64,000 nucleotides of DNA from Kribbella antiqua (GCF_004345665.1 NZ_SLWR01000010.1:215977-279976); one strand, 5' to 3'. Shown: positions 25,101 to 33,673, counted from the stretch's first letter. The notes: generated by a model not told the origin, from the letters alone. Made by a program: numbers and translations.

Positions 25101-27333
25101 CACCTACTCGCTCGACGGGTTGCGCCTCGAGACCACAGCGGAGCCAGAGACCGACGTACAACTGGCCGATGGGACTCTGACGCGTGGACGGCAGGTCGTG
25201 CGCAACACCTACGACCAGGGTGCTCCGGCCGGTGGGCCGTACAACCTCATCACCACCGAAGAGACCCTGGTCCGGCACTGGGGCACGAACGGGACCGCGC
25301 TCGAAGCGGACCGGCGCGTCACCACCACCGGCTACAACTGGTCGCTCCGTCAGCCGACGGTGACGACCACAGACCCCGGCGGACTCGCCCAGACAGTCCG
25401 GAACACGCTGGACCCGGTCACCGGACTGGTGACGTCCACAACCCAGGCGGCGGGCGGTACGACGACCACCACGCCTGCCACCCGCAAGACGATCTACTAC
25501 CGCGCCACGAGCGGCTCTGGCTATGCAGAGTGCGACCTGCGACCGGAGTGGGCGAATCTGCCCTGCCGACAGCAGCCGGGCGGTCAACCGGCCAGTGGTC
25601 CCGAGTTGCCGGCGACGGTGACGACGTACGACATCTATCACCAGCCGCGGGTGAAGACCGAGAAGACCAGTGCGGGCACGCTGCGGACGACGACCACGTC
25701 GTACGACGCAGCCGGGCGAGTCCTGGAGACGCAGGTGTCGGCGACCACCGGCACCGCCGTACCGATCCAGCGCAACGTGTACGACGCAGTGACGGGCGAT
25801 CTGCTGCGCAGCCAGTCGATCGTGGGCGGCTCGGTCACGGCGGAGGTCGTCCGCGGCTATGACACGCTCGGACAGCTCACGTCGTACCAGGATGCCGACG
25901 GCAACGTATCGAGCACGACGTATGACCTGCTCGGCCGGATGGCGACCAGCTTTGACGGCAAGACCACTCGCACCTACTCGTACGACGCACGTGGGCTGCT
26001 CACCGGGGTCAACGACGGCAACGCGGGCTCGTACTCGGGTAGCTACGACGCGGACGGGCGGCTGACGAGTGAGACGTGGCCGAACGGCGTGAAGGTCGAC
26101 ACGACGTACGACGAGAGTGGGAACGAGGCCGGACTCACCTACAGCAAGCCGGGGTGCGCCGCAGCGGACTGTGTGCTGTTCCGGGAGTCGATCACGCGCA
26201 CACCGCATGGTCAGACGGCCAAGCGCGTCTCGTCACTGTCCAGCCAGAGCTACACGCACGACCAAGCGGGTCGGATCACCGCAGTGGCAGACACTGTTGG
26301 GCAGCAATGCACCACTCGCACCTACAGCTTCAACGTCGCCGCCGACCGTCTTGCGAATGCTGAATACGCGCCGGCGGCAGATGGCTCGTGTCAGTCGGTC
26401 ACTGCCGCGTCTACTCGTAACTGGACGTACGACACCGCTGACCGCGTCACTTCGGCCGGCTACGCCTACGACGCGCTTGGGCGGACGACAACCGTTCCTG
26501 CCGTCGACACCGGCGTACCTGCTGCTGGCGCCGCGACGATCGGGTACCACGCGAACGACCTCGTCGACACGATCACGCAGGGCGGACGGACCACCGACTA
26601 CACCATCGACGTCACCGGTGAGCGGATCCGGTCGTGGACCGACAACGCGACCGGTGTGGTCGAGCAGAAGACCCAGCACTACGACAGTGACGAGGACAAG
26701 CCGGTCTGGACCCAGGAGGGCCCGGAGCGGTTCACACGGTACGTCGCTGGGCTCGCTGGGCTGACCGCGGTCATCGACAGTGACAGCGGCGTACCGGAGT
26801 GGCTGGTCACGGACCTGAGTGGGGACGTTGTCGCCACTATCCATGACGGGGACGACGCACTGTCGACGACGAGCGAGGCCGATGAGTACGGCGTCTCGCG
26901 TGATCCGGAGGCTGTCGGGAAGCAGCGGTACGGGTGGCTCGGTGGCGAGCAGCGGGCTGCTGACAGTCCTGGTGGCCTGGTGCTGATGGGTGTGCGGCTG
27001 TACAGCCCGGTCACCGGCCGATTCCTGCAGACCGATCCGGTGTACGGCGGGAGCTGCAACGCGTACGAGTACACCTGTGCGGACCCGATCGACACGTTCG
27101 ACCTCGATGGCAAGAAGGCCAAGAAAAAGAAGAAGTGGAAGTCGGACCTGCTGTTCTGGGCCGGGCCGCTCAAGCGTTTCGGCGGCTGGCTCGGGAAGAA
27201 GGGGAAGTGGCTGTGGAAGGGGTACACGCGGGCGTACGTCGGGTTCCACAAGTGGTTCTACAAGCAGCACCGGAACGTGGCCCGGTGGTCCTGGAAGTGG
27301 ACCAAGCGGGGGTGGCGGAAGCTGTTCGGCTGA
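22171..27333 (+). CDS. Secreted wall-associated RHS-repeat protein with cationic Trp-rich tail
   Basis: This is a 1720-residue protein. A signal region (1-50, RRSARWIGVLAGLALTATVL) leads directly into a DNRLRE domain (about 62-230), a fibronectin-like domain (about 245-340) and another Ig-like domain. A linker with GEVNLLTGNFTLSDADV (about 560-585) precedes the Tyr-Asp RHS repeats (about 650-1590, many YDxxGR units). The RHS core closes with GVRLYSPVTGRFLQTDP and FDLDGK, at which Rhs proteins normally release a variable toxin tip. Here the tip is residues 1648-1720, with 24 Lys/Arg, one Asp and ten Trp. The propeptide-like region found in the paralogue is absent. GAGAGGT precedes the ATG. No immunity gene follows. 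It is probably an extracellular polymorphic-toxin-like protein. Confidence 0.92.
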   Translation: MPFPRTCFSRPYPTRRSARWIGVLAGLALTATVLETLPAAAVPPPRAEAAVPAATVTTQTIGANFDAFVQNTYTTDQSTTTELKVGTYDGGTNKARSYLRFDNQEWLWDKQIQSATLNLWEHHSFSCTAKEWQAWRTPDVTNAVRWSNQPAWIEKVGTSTQTKGFSSSCGDGWVTIPVTAAFQHTAANRLSKTTIGVQAASETDNYGWKRFNSREAASNPPSVTIVYQTKTAVNAQATAPETVCATGTDRPYIRSLNPQLRAQISDGVGAQVSATFEWKPVGGTAATATAGPGASGSWLAATVGPLTEGGSYAWRVQGSDGTTAGDWSPWCEFTVDTIAPGSAPTVSSTTYPAGLWSGGAGVAGTFSFGASGVPDVVAYEYGVDSNPPDQVVNGGATASVSITPTADGPHTLWVRTRDRAGNRSPLTSYTFSVGGGAVTSPKNGDVSAAKTSIIGVGRSTATGVTYQWRRGDTDAWTTVPAAHVTVAAGGGAVTWPLPTSGNGEFPKLNWNLEATLAAADAQSIPRDGPVQIRGTFTGGTAASSGAVKLTFDRNLASAATSLVGPGEVNLLTGNFTLSDADVSVDAYGSDLTVSRTYNTRRAGQSDQSGMFGPGWISGALVDEAETPYTSLGVFGSLVQVGLPDGDTVGFTARNGTDFDPEVGQEFLRLTYMSATDSYKLSDQDGTSVTFTRVAGSAAGTYYPTATTQPGSNQTTTYVWEKVVVAGDEVVRPTRMLAPVPDGVNCTTLSRGCRALGFTYATTTTATGSTLGDYAGRVKQISFTAWDPDQAAMRTVPMAAYEYDGTGRLRGTWDPRLGTAAKETYTYQADGVLSAVMPAGREPWQLSYTTVGGDVAAGRLHKVTRSTATTTVAYKVALSGSGAPNDLSPEQTKRWGQLEAPTDATAISPADETSGSWGRSTVSYLDANGRLVNEAKPGGHISTNWYDGFGNVIRSLTAENRARALNDSDGSPALSTLNTYSLDGLRLETTAEPETDVQLADGTLTRGRQVVRNTYDQGAPAGGPYNLITTEETLVRHWGTNGTALEADRRVTTTGYNWSLRQPTVTTTDPGGLAQTVRNTLDPVTGLVTSTTQAAGGTTTTTPATRKTIYYRATSGSGYAECDLRPEWANLPCRQQPGGQPASGPELPATVTTYDIYHQPRVKTEKTSAGTLRTTTTSYDAAGRVLETQVSATTGTAVPIQRNVYDAVTGDLLRSQSIVGGSVTAEVVRGYDTLGQLTSYQDADGNVSSTTYDLLGRMATSFDGKTTRTYSYDARGLLTGVNDGNAGSYSGSYDADGRLTSETWPNGVKVDTTYDESGNEAGLTYSKPGCAAADCVLFRESITRTPHGQTAKRVSSLSSQSYTHDQAGRITAVADTVGQQCTTRTYSFNVAADRLANAEYAPAADGSCQSVTAASTRNWTYDTADRVTSAGYAYDALGRTTTVPAVDTGVPAAGAATIGYHANDLVDTITQGGRTTDYTIDVTGERIRSWTDNATGVVEQKTQHYDSDEDKPVWTQEGPERFTRYVAGLAGLTAVIDSDSGVPEWLVTDLSGDVVATIHDGDDALSTTSEADEYGVSRDPEAVGKQRYGWLGGEQRAADSPGGLVLMGVRLYSPVTGRFLQTDPVYGGSCNAYEYTCADPIDTFDLDGKKAKKKKKWKSDLLFWAGPLKRFGGWLGKKGKWLWKGYTRAYVGFHKWFYKQHRNVARWSWKWTKRGWRKLFG

Positions 27334-27353
27334 GTCGTCAGACAGGTTGATCA

Positions 27354-27370
27354 CTTGTATGATGACTGGA
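27354..27370 (+). promoter_or_regulatory. Candidate -10 box and GntR site with leaderless start
   Basis: TATGAT at 27358-27363 lies 7 bases before the A of the ATG at 27370, and no Shine-Dalgarno sequence is present. This fits a leaderless transcript. The surrounding TTGTATGATGAC resembles operators of FadR-type GntR regulators, one of which is encoded by the next gene. The -35 region is not recognisable. Confidence 0.4.
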
Positions 27371-28497
27371 TGCCGAGTGATCAGATCCGCCACATCCGTC
27401 TCTCGTCCGTCGTCCTCCCGCTCGAGCGGCCGGTCAGCGATGCCAAGGTGCTGACCGGCCGGCAAAAGCCGATGACCGAGATCGTGTTCCTGTTCGCGGA
27501 GATCGCGACCGCCGGCGATCAGCACGGGATCGGGTTCAGCTACTCGAAGCGGGCCGGTGGGCCGGCGCAGTACGCGCATGCCAAGGAGGTGGCGGCTGGG
27601 TTGATCGGCGAGGATCCGTCGGATATCGGGAAGGTGTACGACAAGCTGCTCTGGGCCGGGGCGTCGGTCGGCCGGTCCGGAGTGGCGACGCAGGCGATCG
27701 CGGCGATCGACATCGCGTTGTGGGACCTGAAGGCGAAGCGGGCCGGGCTGCCGCTGGCGAAGCTCCTTGGTGCGCATCGGGACTCCGTGCGCGCGTACAA
27801 CACCTCGGGCGGTTTCCTGCACGCGCCGATCGAGGAGGTCAAGGAGCGGGCCTCGAAGTCGCTGGCCGACGGGATCGGCGGGATCAAGATCAAGGTCGGG
27901 CAGCCCGACACCCGGATCGACCTGGAACGGGTCCGCGCCGTCCGCGAGCACCTGGGCGACGACGTACCGCTGATGGTCGACGCGAACCAGCAGTGGGATC
28001 GGCCGACGGCGCTGCGCTTCGGGCGGGTGCTCGAGCAGTTCGACCTGGTCTGGATCGAGGAACCTCTGGACGCGTACGACGCCGAGGGTCACGCGCAACT
28101 GGCAGCGGCGCTGGACACCCCGATCGCCACCGGCGAGATGCTGTCGAGCGTCACCGAGCACGTCCGGCTGATCGACGCTCGCGCCGCCGACATCATCCAG
28201 CCGGATGCGCCGCGGATCGGCGGCATCACCCCGTTCCTGCGGCTGGCCGTGCTGGCCGACCACAACGGACTCCAGCTCGCTCCGCACTTCGCGATGGAGA
28301 TCCACCTGCACCTCGCGGCAGCGTATCCGCGCGAGCCGTGGGTCGAGCACTTCGAATGGCTGAACCCCTTGTTCAACGAGCGTTTGGAGACCCTGGACGG
28401 CCGCATGCTCGTGCCTGACCGGCCCGGTTTGGGCTTCACCACCTCCGAGCAGTGCGCCGCGTGGACGGTCGACAGCTGCGAGTTCGGCACTCGATGA
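27370..28497 (+). CDS. Enolase-superfamily acid-sugar dehydratase (galactarate/talarate type)
   Basis: This 375-residue enzyme belongs to the mandelate racemase branch of the enolase superfamily. The catalytic Lys pair is KIK (Lys173 and Lys175). Metal ligands are in VDANQQW, WIEEPLD and ATGEML, and the general base His is in LAPHFAMEIHLHLAAAYP. The PHFAMEIH form resembles L-talarate/galactarate dehydratases, which remove water from hexarates. The ATG at 27370 is used; a TTG 5 codons upstream gives an unlikely extension. It is coupled by ATGA overlap to a GntR regulator and lies next to a glucarate pathway. The exact substrate is inferred, not proven. Confidence 0.87.
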   Translation: MPSDQIRHIRLSSVVLPLERPVSDAKVLTGRQKPMTEIVFLFAEIATAGDQHGIGFSYSKRAGGPAQYAHAKEVAAGLIGEDPSDIGKVYDKLLWAGASVGRSGVATQAIAAIDIALWDLKAKRAGLPLAKLLGAHRDSVRAYNTSGGFLHAPIEEVKERASKSLADGIGGIKIKVGQPDTRIDLERVRAVREHLGDDVPLMVDANQQWDRPTALRFGRVLEQFDLVWIEEPLDAYDAEGHAQLAAALDTPIATGEMLSSVTEHVRLIDARAADIIQPDAPRIGGITPFLRLAVLADHNGLQLAPHFAMEIHLHLAAAYPREPWVEHFEWLNPLFNERLETLDGRMLVPDRPGLGFTTSEQCAAWTVDSCEFGTR

Positions 28498-29180
28498 GCC
28501 GGCGCGGGCTGGCGTACGACCTGGTCGAGGAGCTGAAGCGGCGCATCCTCAGCGGGGAGATCGCGCCCGGCGAGAAGTTGCCTGCCGAGAACAGCCTGGT
28601 CGAGGAGTTCCGCGTCAGCCGGACAGTGGTGCGAGAGGCGGTGTCGCGGCTCCAGGCGGCGGGGCTGGTCGAGACGTTCCAGGGGCGCGGGTCGTTCGTG
28701 CTGGAGGTGGCTGAACGGGCCTCAGGCCTGCGGGAGGTGCGGTCGCATCGGGACGTGCTCGAGTTGCTCGACTTCCGGATCGGGGTGGAGAGCGAGGCGG
28801 CCGGGTTGGCGGCGCAGCGACGTACTGAGCATCAGGTGAAAGCGATCGAGCGGGCGCTGGACGACTTCAAGCGGATCGGCGACGACCCGAGCCGATCCGT
28901 CGAGGCCGACTTCGCGTTCCATCTCAAGGTCGCGAACGCGTCCGGCAATCGGTTCTACACCGACCTGATCAGCTCACTCGGACCGATGATGATCATGTTG
29001 CCGCGCACACGGCTGGACCCGGCGTACGAGATGTCCGACGCCACTCATCTCACCCGAGTTGTACTCGAACACGAGAACATCTCCGCCGCAATCGCGCGGG
29101 CCGATCCCGACGCCGCCCGCGCGGCGATGCGGGTGCACTTGTCAAACACCCGCCACCGCCTCCAGCCACCCAGCATCTGA
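28494..29180 (+). CDS. GntR/FadR-family transcriptional regulator
   Basis: This is a 228-residue regulator. The N-terminal winged helix-turn-helix contains LKRRILSGEIAPGEKLPAENSLVEEFRVSRTVVREAVSRLQAAGLVETFQGRGSFV, an almost canonical GntR signature. The C-terminal FCD domain (about 85-225) is helical with an Asp/His metal-site pattern (DFAFHLKVANASGN, later MRVHLSNTRHRL). FCD regulators typically bind organic or sugar acids. The ATG at 28494 overlaps the dehydratase stop, so it probably controls that operon autogenously and perhaps other genes in the island. Confidence 0.93.
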   Translation: MSRRGLAYDLVEELKRRILSGEIAPGEKLPAENSLVEEFRVSRTVVREAVSRLQAAGLVETFQGRGSFVLEVAERASGLREVRSHRDVLELLDFRIGVESEAAGLAAQRRTEHQVKAIERALDDFKRIGDDPSRSVEADFAFHLKVANASGNRFYTDLISSLGPMMIMLPRTRLDPAYEMSDATHLTRVVLEHENISAAIARADPDAARAAMRVHLSNTRHRLQPPSI

Positions 29181-29312
29181 GTGGGCAACCCATCGGACAT
29201 CCCCGACCGGGGAGTGTTGCGCACCCGGAGAGGCGGGGTAGGGCTCCGCGAAGCAGCCGTACGGGTTGTGCGCGGGAGCCGGCGAATGCGTGCGGCGGGG
29301 CAAGCCACCGCC

Positions 29313-30563
29313 TCACCAGCGAGCAGTGTTCGGGGTGAAGTCCGGCTGGATGGTTCGCATGTACGTCGTGTCGTCGCGTTTGCGGATCCCGGACGACAAG
29401 TACTGCTCGTGCAGTCGGCCGAGCGCGTCGAGATCTAGCTCGACCCCGAGCCCAGGCGTGGTCGGCACTCGGACGCTGCCGTCGACGAACTCGAGGACCC
29501 CGGGCTTGATCAGGTCCTCGGTCTTCCACGGGTAGTGCGTGTCGCACGCGTAGGTCAGGTTCGGCGTGGCTGCGGCCAGTTGCGTCATCGCTGCAAGGCT
29601 GATGCCGAGGTGCGAGTTGCTGTGCATCGACAACCCCATCCCGAAGGTGTCGCAGATCCCGGCCAGCAACTGCGACCGCCGCAACCCACCCCAGTAGTGA
29701 TGATCCGACAGCACCACTTGTACGGCGTCCGCGAGTACTGACGGCTTGAGATGCGCGAAGGCGATCACGCACATGTTCGTCGCCAGCGGGATCTCCGTCT
29801 GTGCGGCGACCTCCGCCATTCCGGCGATCCCCGGCGTCGGGTCCTCGAGGTACTCGATGACGCCGGTCAGTTCCTTCGCGACCCGCACGGACGTCAGAGG
29901 CGTCCACGCGCAGTTCGGATCGATCCGCAGCTTGTGCTCCGGGAACGCGGCCGCCAACGCTCGCACCGCCTCGACCTCCGCGGCTGGCTCGAACACGCCG
30001 CCCTTCAGCTTGATCGCTGTGAATCCATAGTGATCAACCATTGATCGGGCTTGATCAACGATTCCATCAGGATCAAGAGCCGCGCCCCACGAGTCCTCGG
30101 CACCACCCGGATGCGCGGCCCACTTGTAGAACAGATAGGCGCTGAACGGCACCGACTCCCGCACCGCCCCACCCAGCAGATCCGCGACTGGCCGCCCCAG
30201 CTCCTTGCCCTGGATGTCCAGTAGCGCGACCTCGAACGGCGACAGCACCACATCCGCGGGGTCCTGCAGGTTCAGCATCCCGCCGACCTGCGCGCTCCCG
30301 TCCTTAGCCAGTACGTCGATCACCAGCCGCCGCAAGCCATTGACGTCGAACACATCCAGCCCAGGCAGTACGTCGGCCACCGCGCGAAGCCGAGCCAGAT
30401 GAGCATCATCGGCGTACGTCTCCCCCAGCCCCACATTCCCGTTGTCGGTGTGCACCTGGACGATCGTCCGCAGCGCGAACGGCTCGTGCACCCCCACCAC
30501 GTTGAGCAGGGGCGGGTCGGCGAACGCGACCGGCGTGAGTTCGATCCTGGAAACCTTGCTCAC
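29313..30563 (-). CDS. Glucarate dehydratase-like enolase-superfamily enzyme
   Basis: This is a 416-residue enzyme of the glucarate dehydratase subgroup. The Lys pair is in AIKLKGG, the metal Asp in RIDPNCAW, and the second metal acid in YLEDPTPG. The His/Asp dyad of this subgroup appears as SMHSNSHLGIS and CDTHYPW. The enzymes dehydrate D-glucarate (and often L-idarate) to 5-dehydro-4-deoxyglucarate. Its ATG overlaps the tctA stop by 4 bases, so it is the last gene of a tctC-tctB-tctA-dehydratase operon. A second family member lies at 35556-36878; different hexarate stereochemistry is likely but unproven. Confidence 0.9.
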   Translation of the reverse strand: MSKVSRIELTPVAFADPPLLNVVGVHEPFALRTIVQVHTDNGNVGLGETYADDAHLARLRAVADVLPGLDVFDVNGLRRLVIDVLAKDGSAQVGGMLNLQDPADVVLSPFEVALLDIQGKELGRPVADLLGGAVRESVPFSAYLFYKWAAHPGGAEDSWGAALDPDGIVDQARSMVDHYGFTAIKLKGGVFEPAAEVEAVRALAAAFPEHKLRIDPNCAWTPLTSVRVAKELTGVIEYLEDPTPGIAGMAEVAAQTEIPLATNMCVIAFAHLKPSVLADAVQVVLSDHHYWGGLRRSQLLAGICDTFGMGLSMHSNSHLGISLAAMTQLAAATPNLTYACDTHYPWKTEDLIKPGVLEFVDGSVRVPTTPGLGVELDLDALGRLHEQYLSSGIRKRDDTTYMRTIQPDFTPNTARW

Positions 30564-32068
30564 ACCAACTCCTTGTCCCGTGCAGCGGACTTCCTGCGCA
30601 TCAGGTAACGCACCCCCGGCAGCGCGAGTACGGCGATCAGCGCAGCCAGCACCGTGCCGGAGATCGGCCGGGTGAAGAAGCCGGTGACGTCACCGCCGAA
30701 GATCAGCAGCGACTGCCGCACCGCCTTCTCCATCACGCTGCCGAGCACGAACGCCAGCACCAGCGGGCCGGGCTCGAACCCGAACTTCTTCATCAAGTAT
30801 CCGACCACGCCGAAGACGATCACCAGGAAGATGTCGAAGACGCGGTTGGCCACCGTGTAGACGCCGAGCAGCGTGATCAGCACGGTGATCGGCGCCAGGA
30901 TCGCCGGCCTGATCCGGAGGATCCGGACGAAGATCCCGACCATCGGGATGCTCATGATCAGCAGCAGGATGTTGCCGATGTACATCGAGTTGACCACACC
31001 CCAGAACAGGTCCGGGTGCTCCGACACCAGCTGCGGGCCCGGCGGAATGCCCTGGATCAGCAACGCGCCGAACATCAGCGCCATCGTCGCGTTGGCCGGG
31101 ATACCCAGGGTGAGCAGGGGAATGAACGACGAGGTCGCGGCCGCGTTGTTCGCCGTCTCCGGCGCCGCGACGCCTTCGATCGCACCCCGGCCGAACCGCT
31201 CCGGCTGCTTCGCCCGTCGCTTCTCCACCGCATACGCGACCAGCGACGACAACGTCGCTCCACCACCCGGCAACACCCCCAGCACGAACCCGATCACCGA
31301 GCCGCGACCGATCGCACCCCGCGACTGCTTGAGATCGTGACGAGACGGCCAGACGTTCGCGACCTTAGCCGGCGCCTGCACCTTGTGGTGCCGTTCCTCC
31401 AGGTTGTAGAGGATTTCGCCGAGCCCGAACAGACCCATCGCGATCGGCACGAAGTCGATGCCGTCGGCAAGGTTCAGGCTGTCGAAGGTGAACCGGCTCG
31501 CACCGGTGAAGGTGTCCCGTCCGACGGTTGCCAGCAGCAACCCGATGCCTGCGGCAATCACCGACTTCGTCCGCCCGCCGTTGCCAACCGTCGCGACCAG
31601 CAGTACGCCGAACAGCGACAGCGCGGCGTACTCGGGCGGACCGAAGTCCAGCGCGACCTCGGCTACCACCGGCGCCAGCAGGGTGAGGCCGATGATCGAC
31701 ACCGTGCCGCCGATGAACGACCCGATCGCCGCGACGCCGAGCGCCGTACCGGCTCGTCCTTGTTTGGCCAGGGCGAAGCCGTCGAAGACCGTGACGACCG
31801 ATGACGCCTCACCGGGTAGTCGGAGCAGGACGGACGTGATCGTGCCGCCGTACTGCGCGCCGTAGAAGATGCCGGCCAGCATGATGATCGCCGACACCGG
31901 CTCGACGCCGTACGTGATCGGCAGCAGGATCGCGATCGTGGCGGCCGGGCCGAGACCGGGCAGGACCCCGATCAGCATGCCGATGACGACGCCGATCAGG
32001 CAGTAGAGCAGGTTGACCGGTTGCAGGACGACGCCGAAGCCGTCGACCACCGGGTTGAGGAAGTCCAT
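30560..32068 (-). CDS. tctA: Tripartite tricarboxylate transporter, large permease TctA
   Basis: This is a 502-residue membrane protein with about 10-12 hydrophobic segments. Family motifs include GVLPGLGPAATIAILLPITYG near the N-terminus, GIFYGAQYGGTITSVLLRLPGEASS and GVLPGGGATLSSLVAYAVEKR in the second half, the two Gly/Pro-rich signatures of TctA. The ATG at 32068 sits 6 bases after AAGGG; the GTG one codon earlier is less well placed. With TctB and the binding protein TctC it forms a secondary importer. In this context the cargo is probably a hexarate. Confidence 0.93.
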   Translation of the reverse strand: MDFLNPVVDGFGVVLQPVNLLYCLIGVVIGMLIGVLPGLGPAATIAILLPITYGVEPVSAIIMLAGIFYGAQYGGTITSVLLRLPGEASSVVTVFDGFALAKQGRAGTALGVAAIGSFIGGTVSIIGLTLLAPVVAEVALDFGPPEYAALSLFGVLLVATVGNGGRTKSVIAAGIGLLLATVGRDTFTGASRFTFDSLNLADGIDFVPIAMGLFGLGEILYNLEERHHKVQAPAKVANVWPSRHDLKQSRGAIGRGSVIGFVLGVLPGGGATLSSLVAYAVEKRRAKQPERFGRGAIEGVAAPETANNAAATSSFIPLLTLGIPANATMALMFGALLIQGIPPGPQLVSEHPDLFWGVVNSMYIGNILLLIMSIPMVGIFVRILRIRPAILAPITVLITLLGVYTVANRVFDIFLVIVFGVVGYLMKKFGFEPGPLVLAFVLGSVMEKAVRQSLLIFGGDVTGFFTRPISGTVLAALIAVLALPGVRYLMRRKSAARDKELV

Positions 32069-32077
32069 CACGAACCC

Positions 32078-32575
32078 TTAAATCAGGCGCGGCAGCGGGA
32101 TCTGCAGCAGCACCACGAACAGGAGGTAGAACGCGGCCACGGTGGCCACGCTGATCGCGATCGACGACCGCCAGGACTCCTTGCCCAGGAACCGCAACCA
32201 CACGAAGGTGAGCAGCAGCGACGGGATCTCGAACCCGATCAGCGGCAGCAGCAACGCGAGCAGAACCAGCGTGAGTACGGCGATCGCCGTCATCACGCTG
32301 GCCCGGGAGAACTTCTCCGTGTCCGTGCCGCGCCGGCCGGTCAGCGCCAGCACCACCGACAGAGTGGTGATGACAACGCTGACCACGAAAGGCCACAGGC
32401 CTGGACCGGGAGCGGTGAGCCGCCCAAGACCGAGGCCGAGCGACCCGACCACGCCGGCCACGCCGATCAGCCCGGTGACGACCGCAGCGCCCAGCTGCGA
32501 CCACGGCCCGGCGTGCGGCGGCCGGTCCTCGGCCAACTCCGCGCGCAGGGCCTCCTCGTCGAAGACCTCACTCAT
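32078..32575 (-). CDS. tctB: Tripartite tricarboxylate transporter, small permease TctB
   Basis: This is a 165-residue protein with an acidic cytosolic N-terminus of about 25 residues, then four hydrophobic segments, the usual TctB topology. GLGRLTAPGPGLWPFVVS matches the loop common in these subunits. It overlaps tctC by 4 bases and is followed by tctA after 9 bases, so all are co-translated. Sequence is poorly conserved in this family; the call rests on topology, the GPGLWP motif and the operon. Confidence 0.88.
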   Translation of the reverse strand: MSEVFDEEALRAELAEDRPPHAGPWSQLGAAVVTGLIGVAGVVGSLGLGLGRLTAPGPGLWPFVVSVVITTLSVVLALTGRRGTDTEKFSRASVMTAIAVLTLVLLALLLPLIGFEIPSLLLTFVWLRFLGKESWRSSIAISVATVAAFYLLFVVLLQIPLPRLI

Positions 32576-33582
32576 TTCTTTGCCGCGAGCGAGATGCCGT
32601 ACTGGTCGAGCTGCGCCTTGTACTTGGTCGCGTACTCGTCGAGGATCTTCTTCACCTCGTCCGGCGTGACCTCGATCGGCGTCAGGCAGTGGGCGTCGTT
32701 GAACTTCTTGTACGTGTCGGTCGCGAAGGTCTTCTTCGCCGCGTCGCCGATCTTCGTCTTCACGTCGTCCGGAGTGCCTTTCGGCGCGGTCAGGAACCGG
32801 TACTGCGACACGACGACGTCGTACCCCTGCTCCTTCGCGGTCGGTACGTCGGGCAGGAACTTGATCCGATCGGCCGAGAACACGGCCAACGGAACGACTT
32901 TGCGAGCCTTGATCTGCTCGATGCTGTCACCGACCTGGATCGTTGCCACGTCGACCTGACTGCCGAGCAGCGCGGTCAGCGCCGGCGCCCCGCCGTCGAA
33001 TGGTACGTCGGTGGACTCGATCCCGGCCTGCTTGAAGGTCAGCGCGGAGGCCAGCTGCGCGCCGGTGCCGACGCCGGTGGTGCCGTACTTGATGTTCTTC
33101 CCGGTCTTCTTCAGGTCGGCGATCGTTTTGTAGCCGGAGGCAACCGGTGCGATCAGCACGTAGTCGTCCTGGGAGATGCCGCCGATCAGGTCGAAGTCGT
33201 CGAGCTTGACCGCTTCGTTCGCCGACACCGCGAGCGGGGTGATGGTGAACAGCGACGCGTTCTGGACCGCGATCTTGTACCCGTCCGCCTTCGCGGATTG
33301 CAGTTCCTTCGCGTTCAGCGCGCCGTTGGCGCCGGGCTTGTTCACCACCGGCACCGAGACACCCAGCTCCTTGCTGAGTCCCTGCGCGATCGCCCGGGTG
33401 ATCAGGTCGGTGCTGCCGCCCGGCGACGCGCCGACGCTCATCTCGATGTTGCCGGTCGGATACGCGCCCTCCCCGCCGCTGGAGGTCGTCTTCACCCCGC
33501 CACAGGCGGTCAGTACGACGGTTGCCGTCACACCGCTGGCCGCCATCACCAGGACGCGGCGGCTCATCTGTGTGAACTTCAT
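32572..33582 (-). CDS. tctC: Tripartite tricarboxylate transporter, binding lipoprotein TctC
   Basis: This is a 336-residue substrate-binding lipoprotein of the TctC/Bug family. The signal peptide ends at lipobox VVLTAC. The mature protein shows VGASPGGSTDLITRAIAQGLSKELG, the typical ligand-binding loop, then NKPGANGALNAKEL and FLPDVPTAKEQGYD. The ATG at 33582 follows GGAGG. It is the first gene of the transporter/dehydratase operon and is divergent from the LysR gene. It captures the acid sugar outside the membrane and delivers it to TctAB. Confidence 0.94.
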   Translation of the reverse strand: MKFTQMSRRVLVMAASGVTATVVLTACGGVKTTSSGGEGAYPTGNIEMSVGASPGGSTDLITRAIAQGLSKELGVSVPVVNKPGANGALNAKELQSAKADGYKIAVQNASLFTITPLAVSANEAVKLDDFDLIGGISQDDYVLIAPVASGYKTIADLKKTGKNIKYGTTGVGTGAQLASALTFKQAGIESTDVPFDGGAPALTALLGSQVDVATIQVGDSIEQIKARKVVPLAVFSADRIKFLPDVPTAKEQGYDVVVSQYRFLTAPKGTPDDVKTKIGDAAKKTFATDTYKKFNDAHCLTPIEVTPDEVKKILDEYATKYKAQLDQYGISLAAKK

Positions 33583-33628
33583 GGAAGATCCTCCTTCGCG
33601 GGGAGTGCTGACCCGGCTTGATTGCGTG

Positions 33629-33673
33629 AGCGTAGGGAGGCCTGATAATGCCTGTCCAAGGCCGATAAGGCAT
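33629..33673 (-). promoter_or_regulatory. tctC promoter with LysR-type box
   Basis: On the minus strand, CTTGGACAGGCAT (33660-33648) contains a TTGGACA -35 element, and TACGCT (33634-33629) is the -10, giving a start near 33622 and a leader of about 40 bases. ATGCCT (33648-33653) and AGGCAT (33668-33673) form an inverted repeat spaced by 14 bases, a plausible LysR recognition site. The same 13-mer and -10 recur upstream of 34645. Confidence 0.65.

Noticed and set aside
26233-28350. 705-codon minus ORF opposite the RHS 3-prime end
   Set aside because: Antisense of RHS repeats and the dehydratase, with no motif or start context.
29181-29312. Short CCCC/GGGG hairpin between GntR and glucarate dehydratase-like genes
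   Set aside because: The 5-bp stem has no T-tract and is common by chance in such GC-rich DNA.
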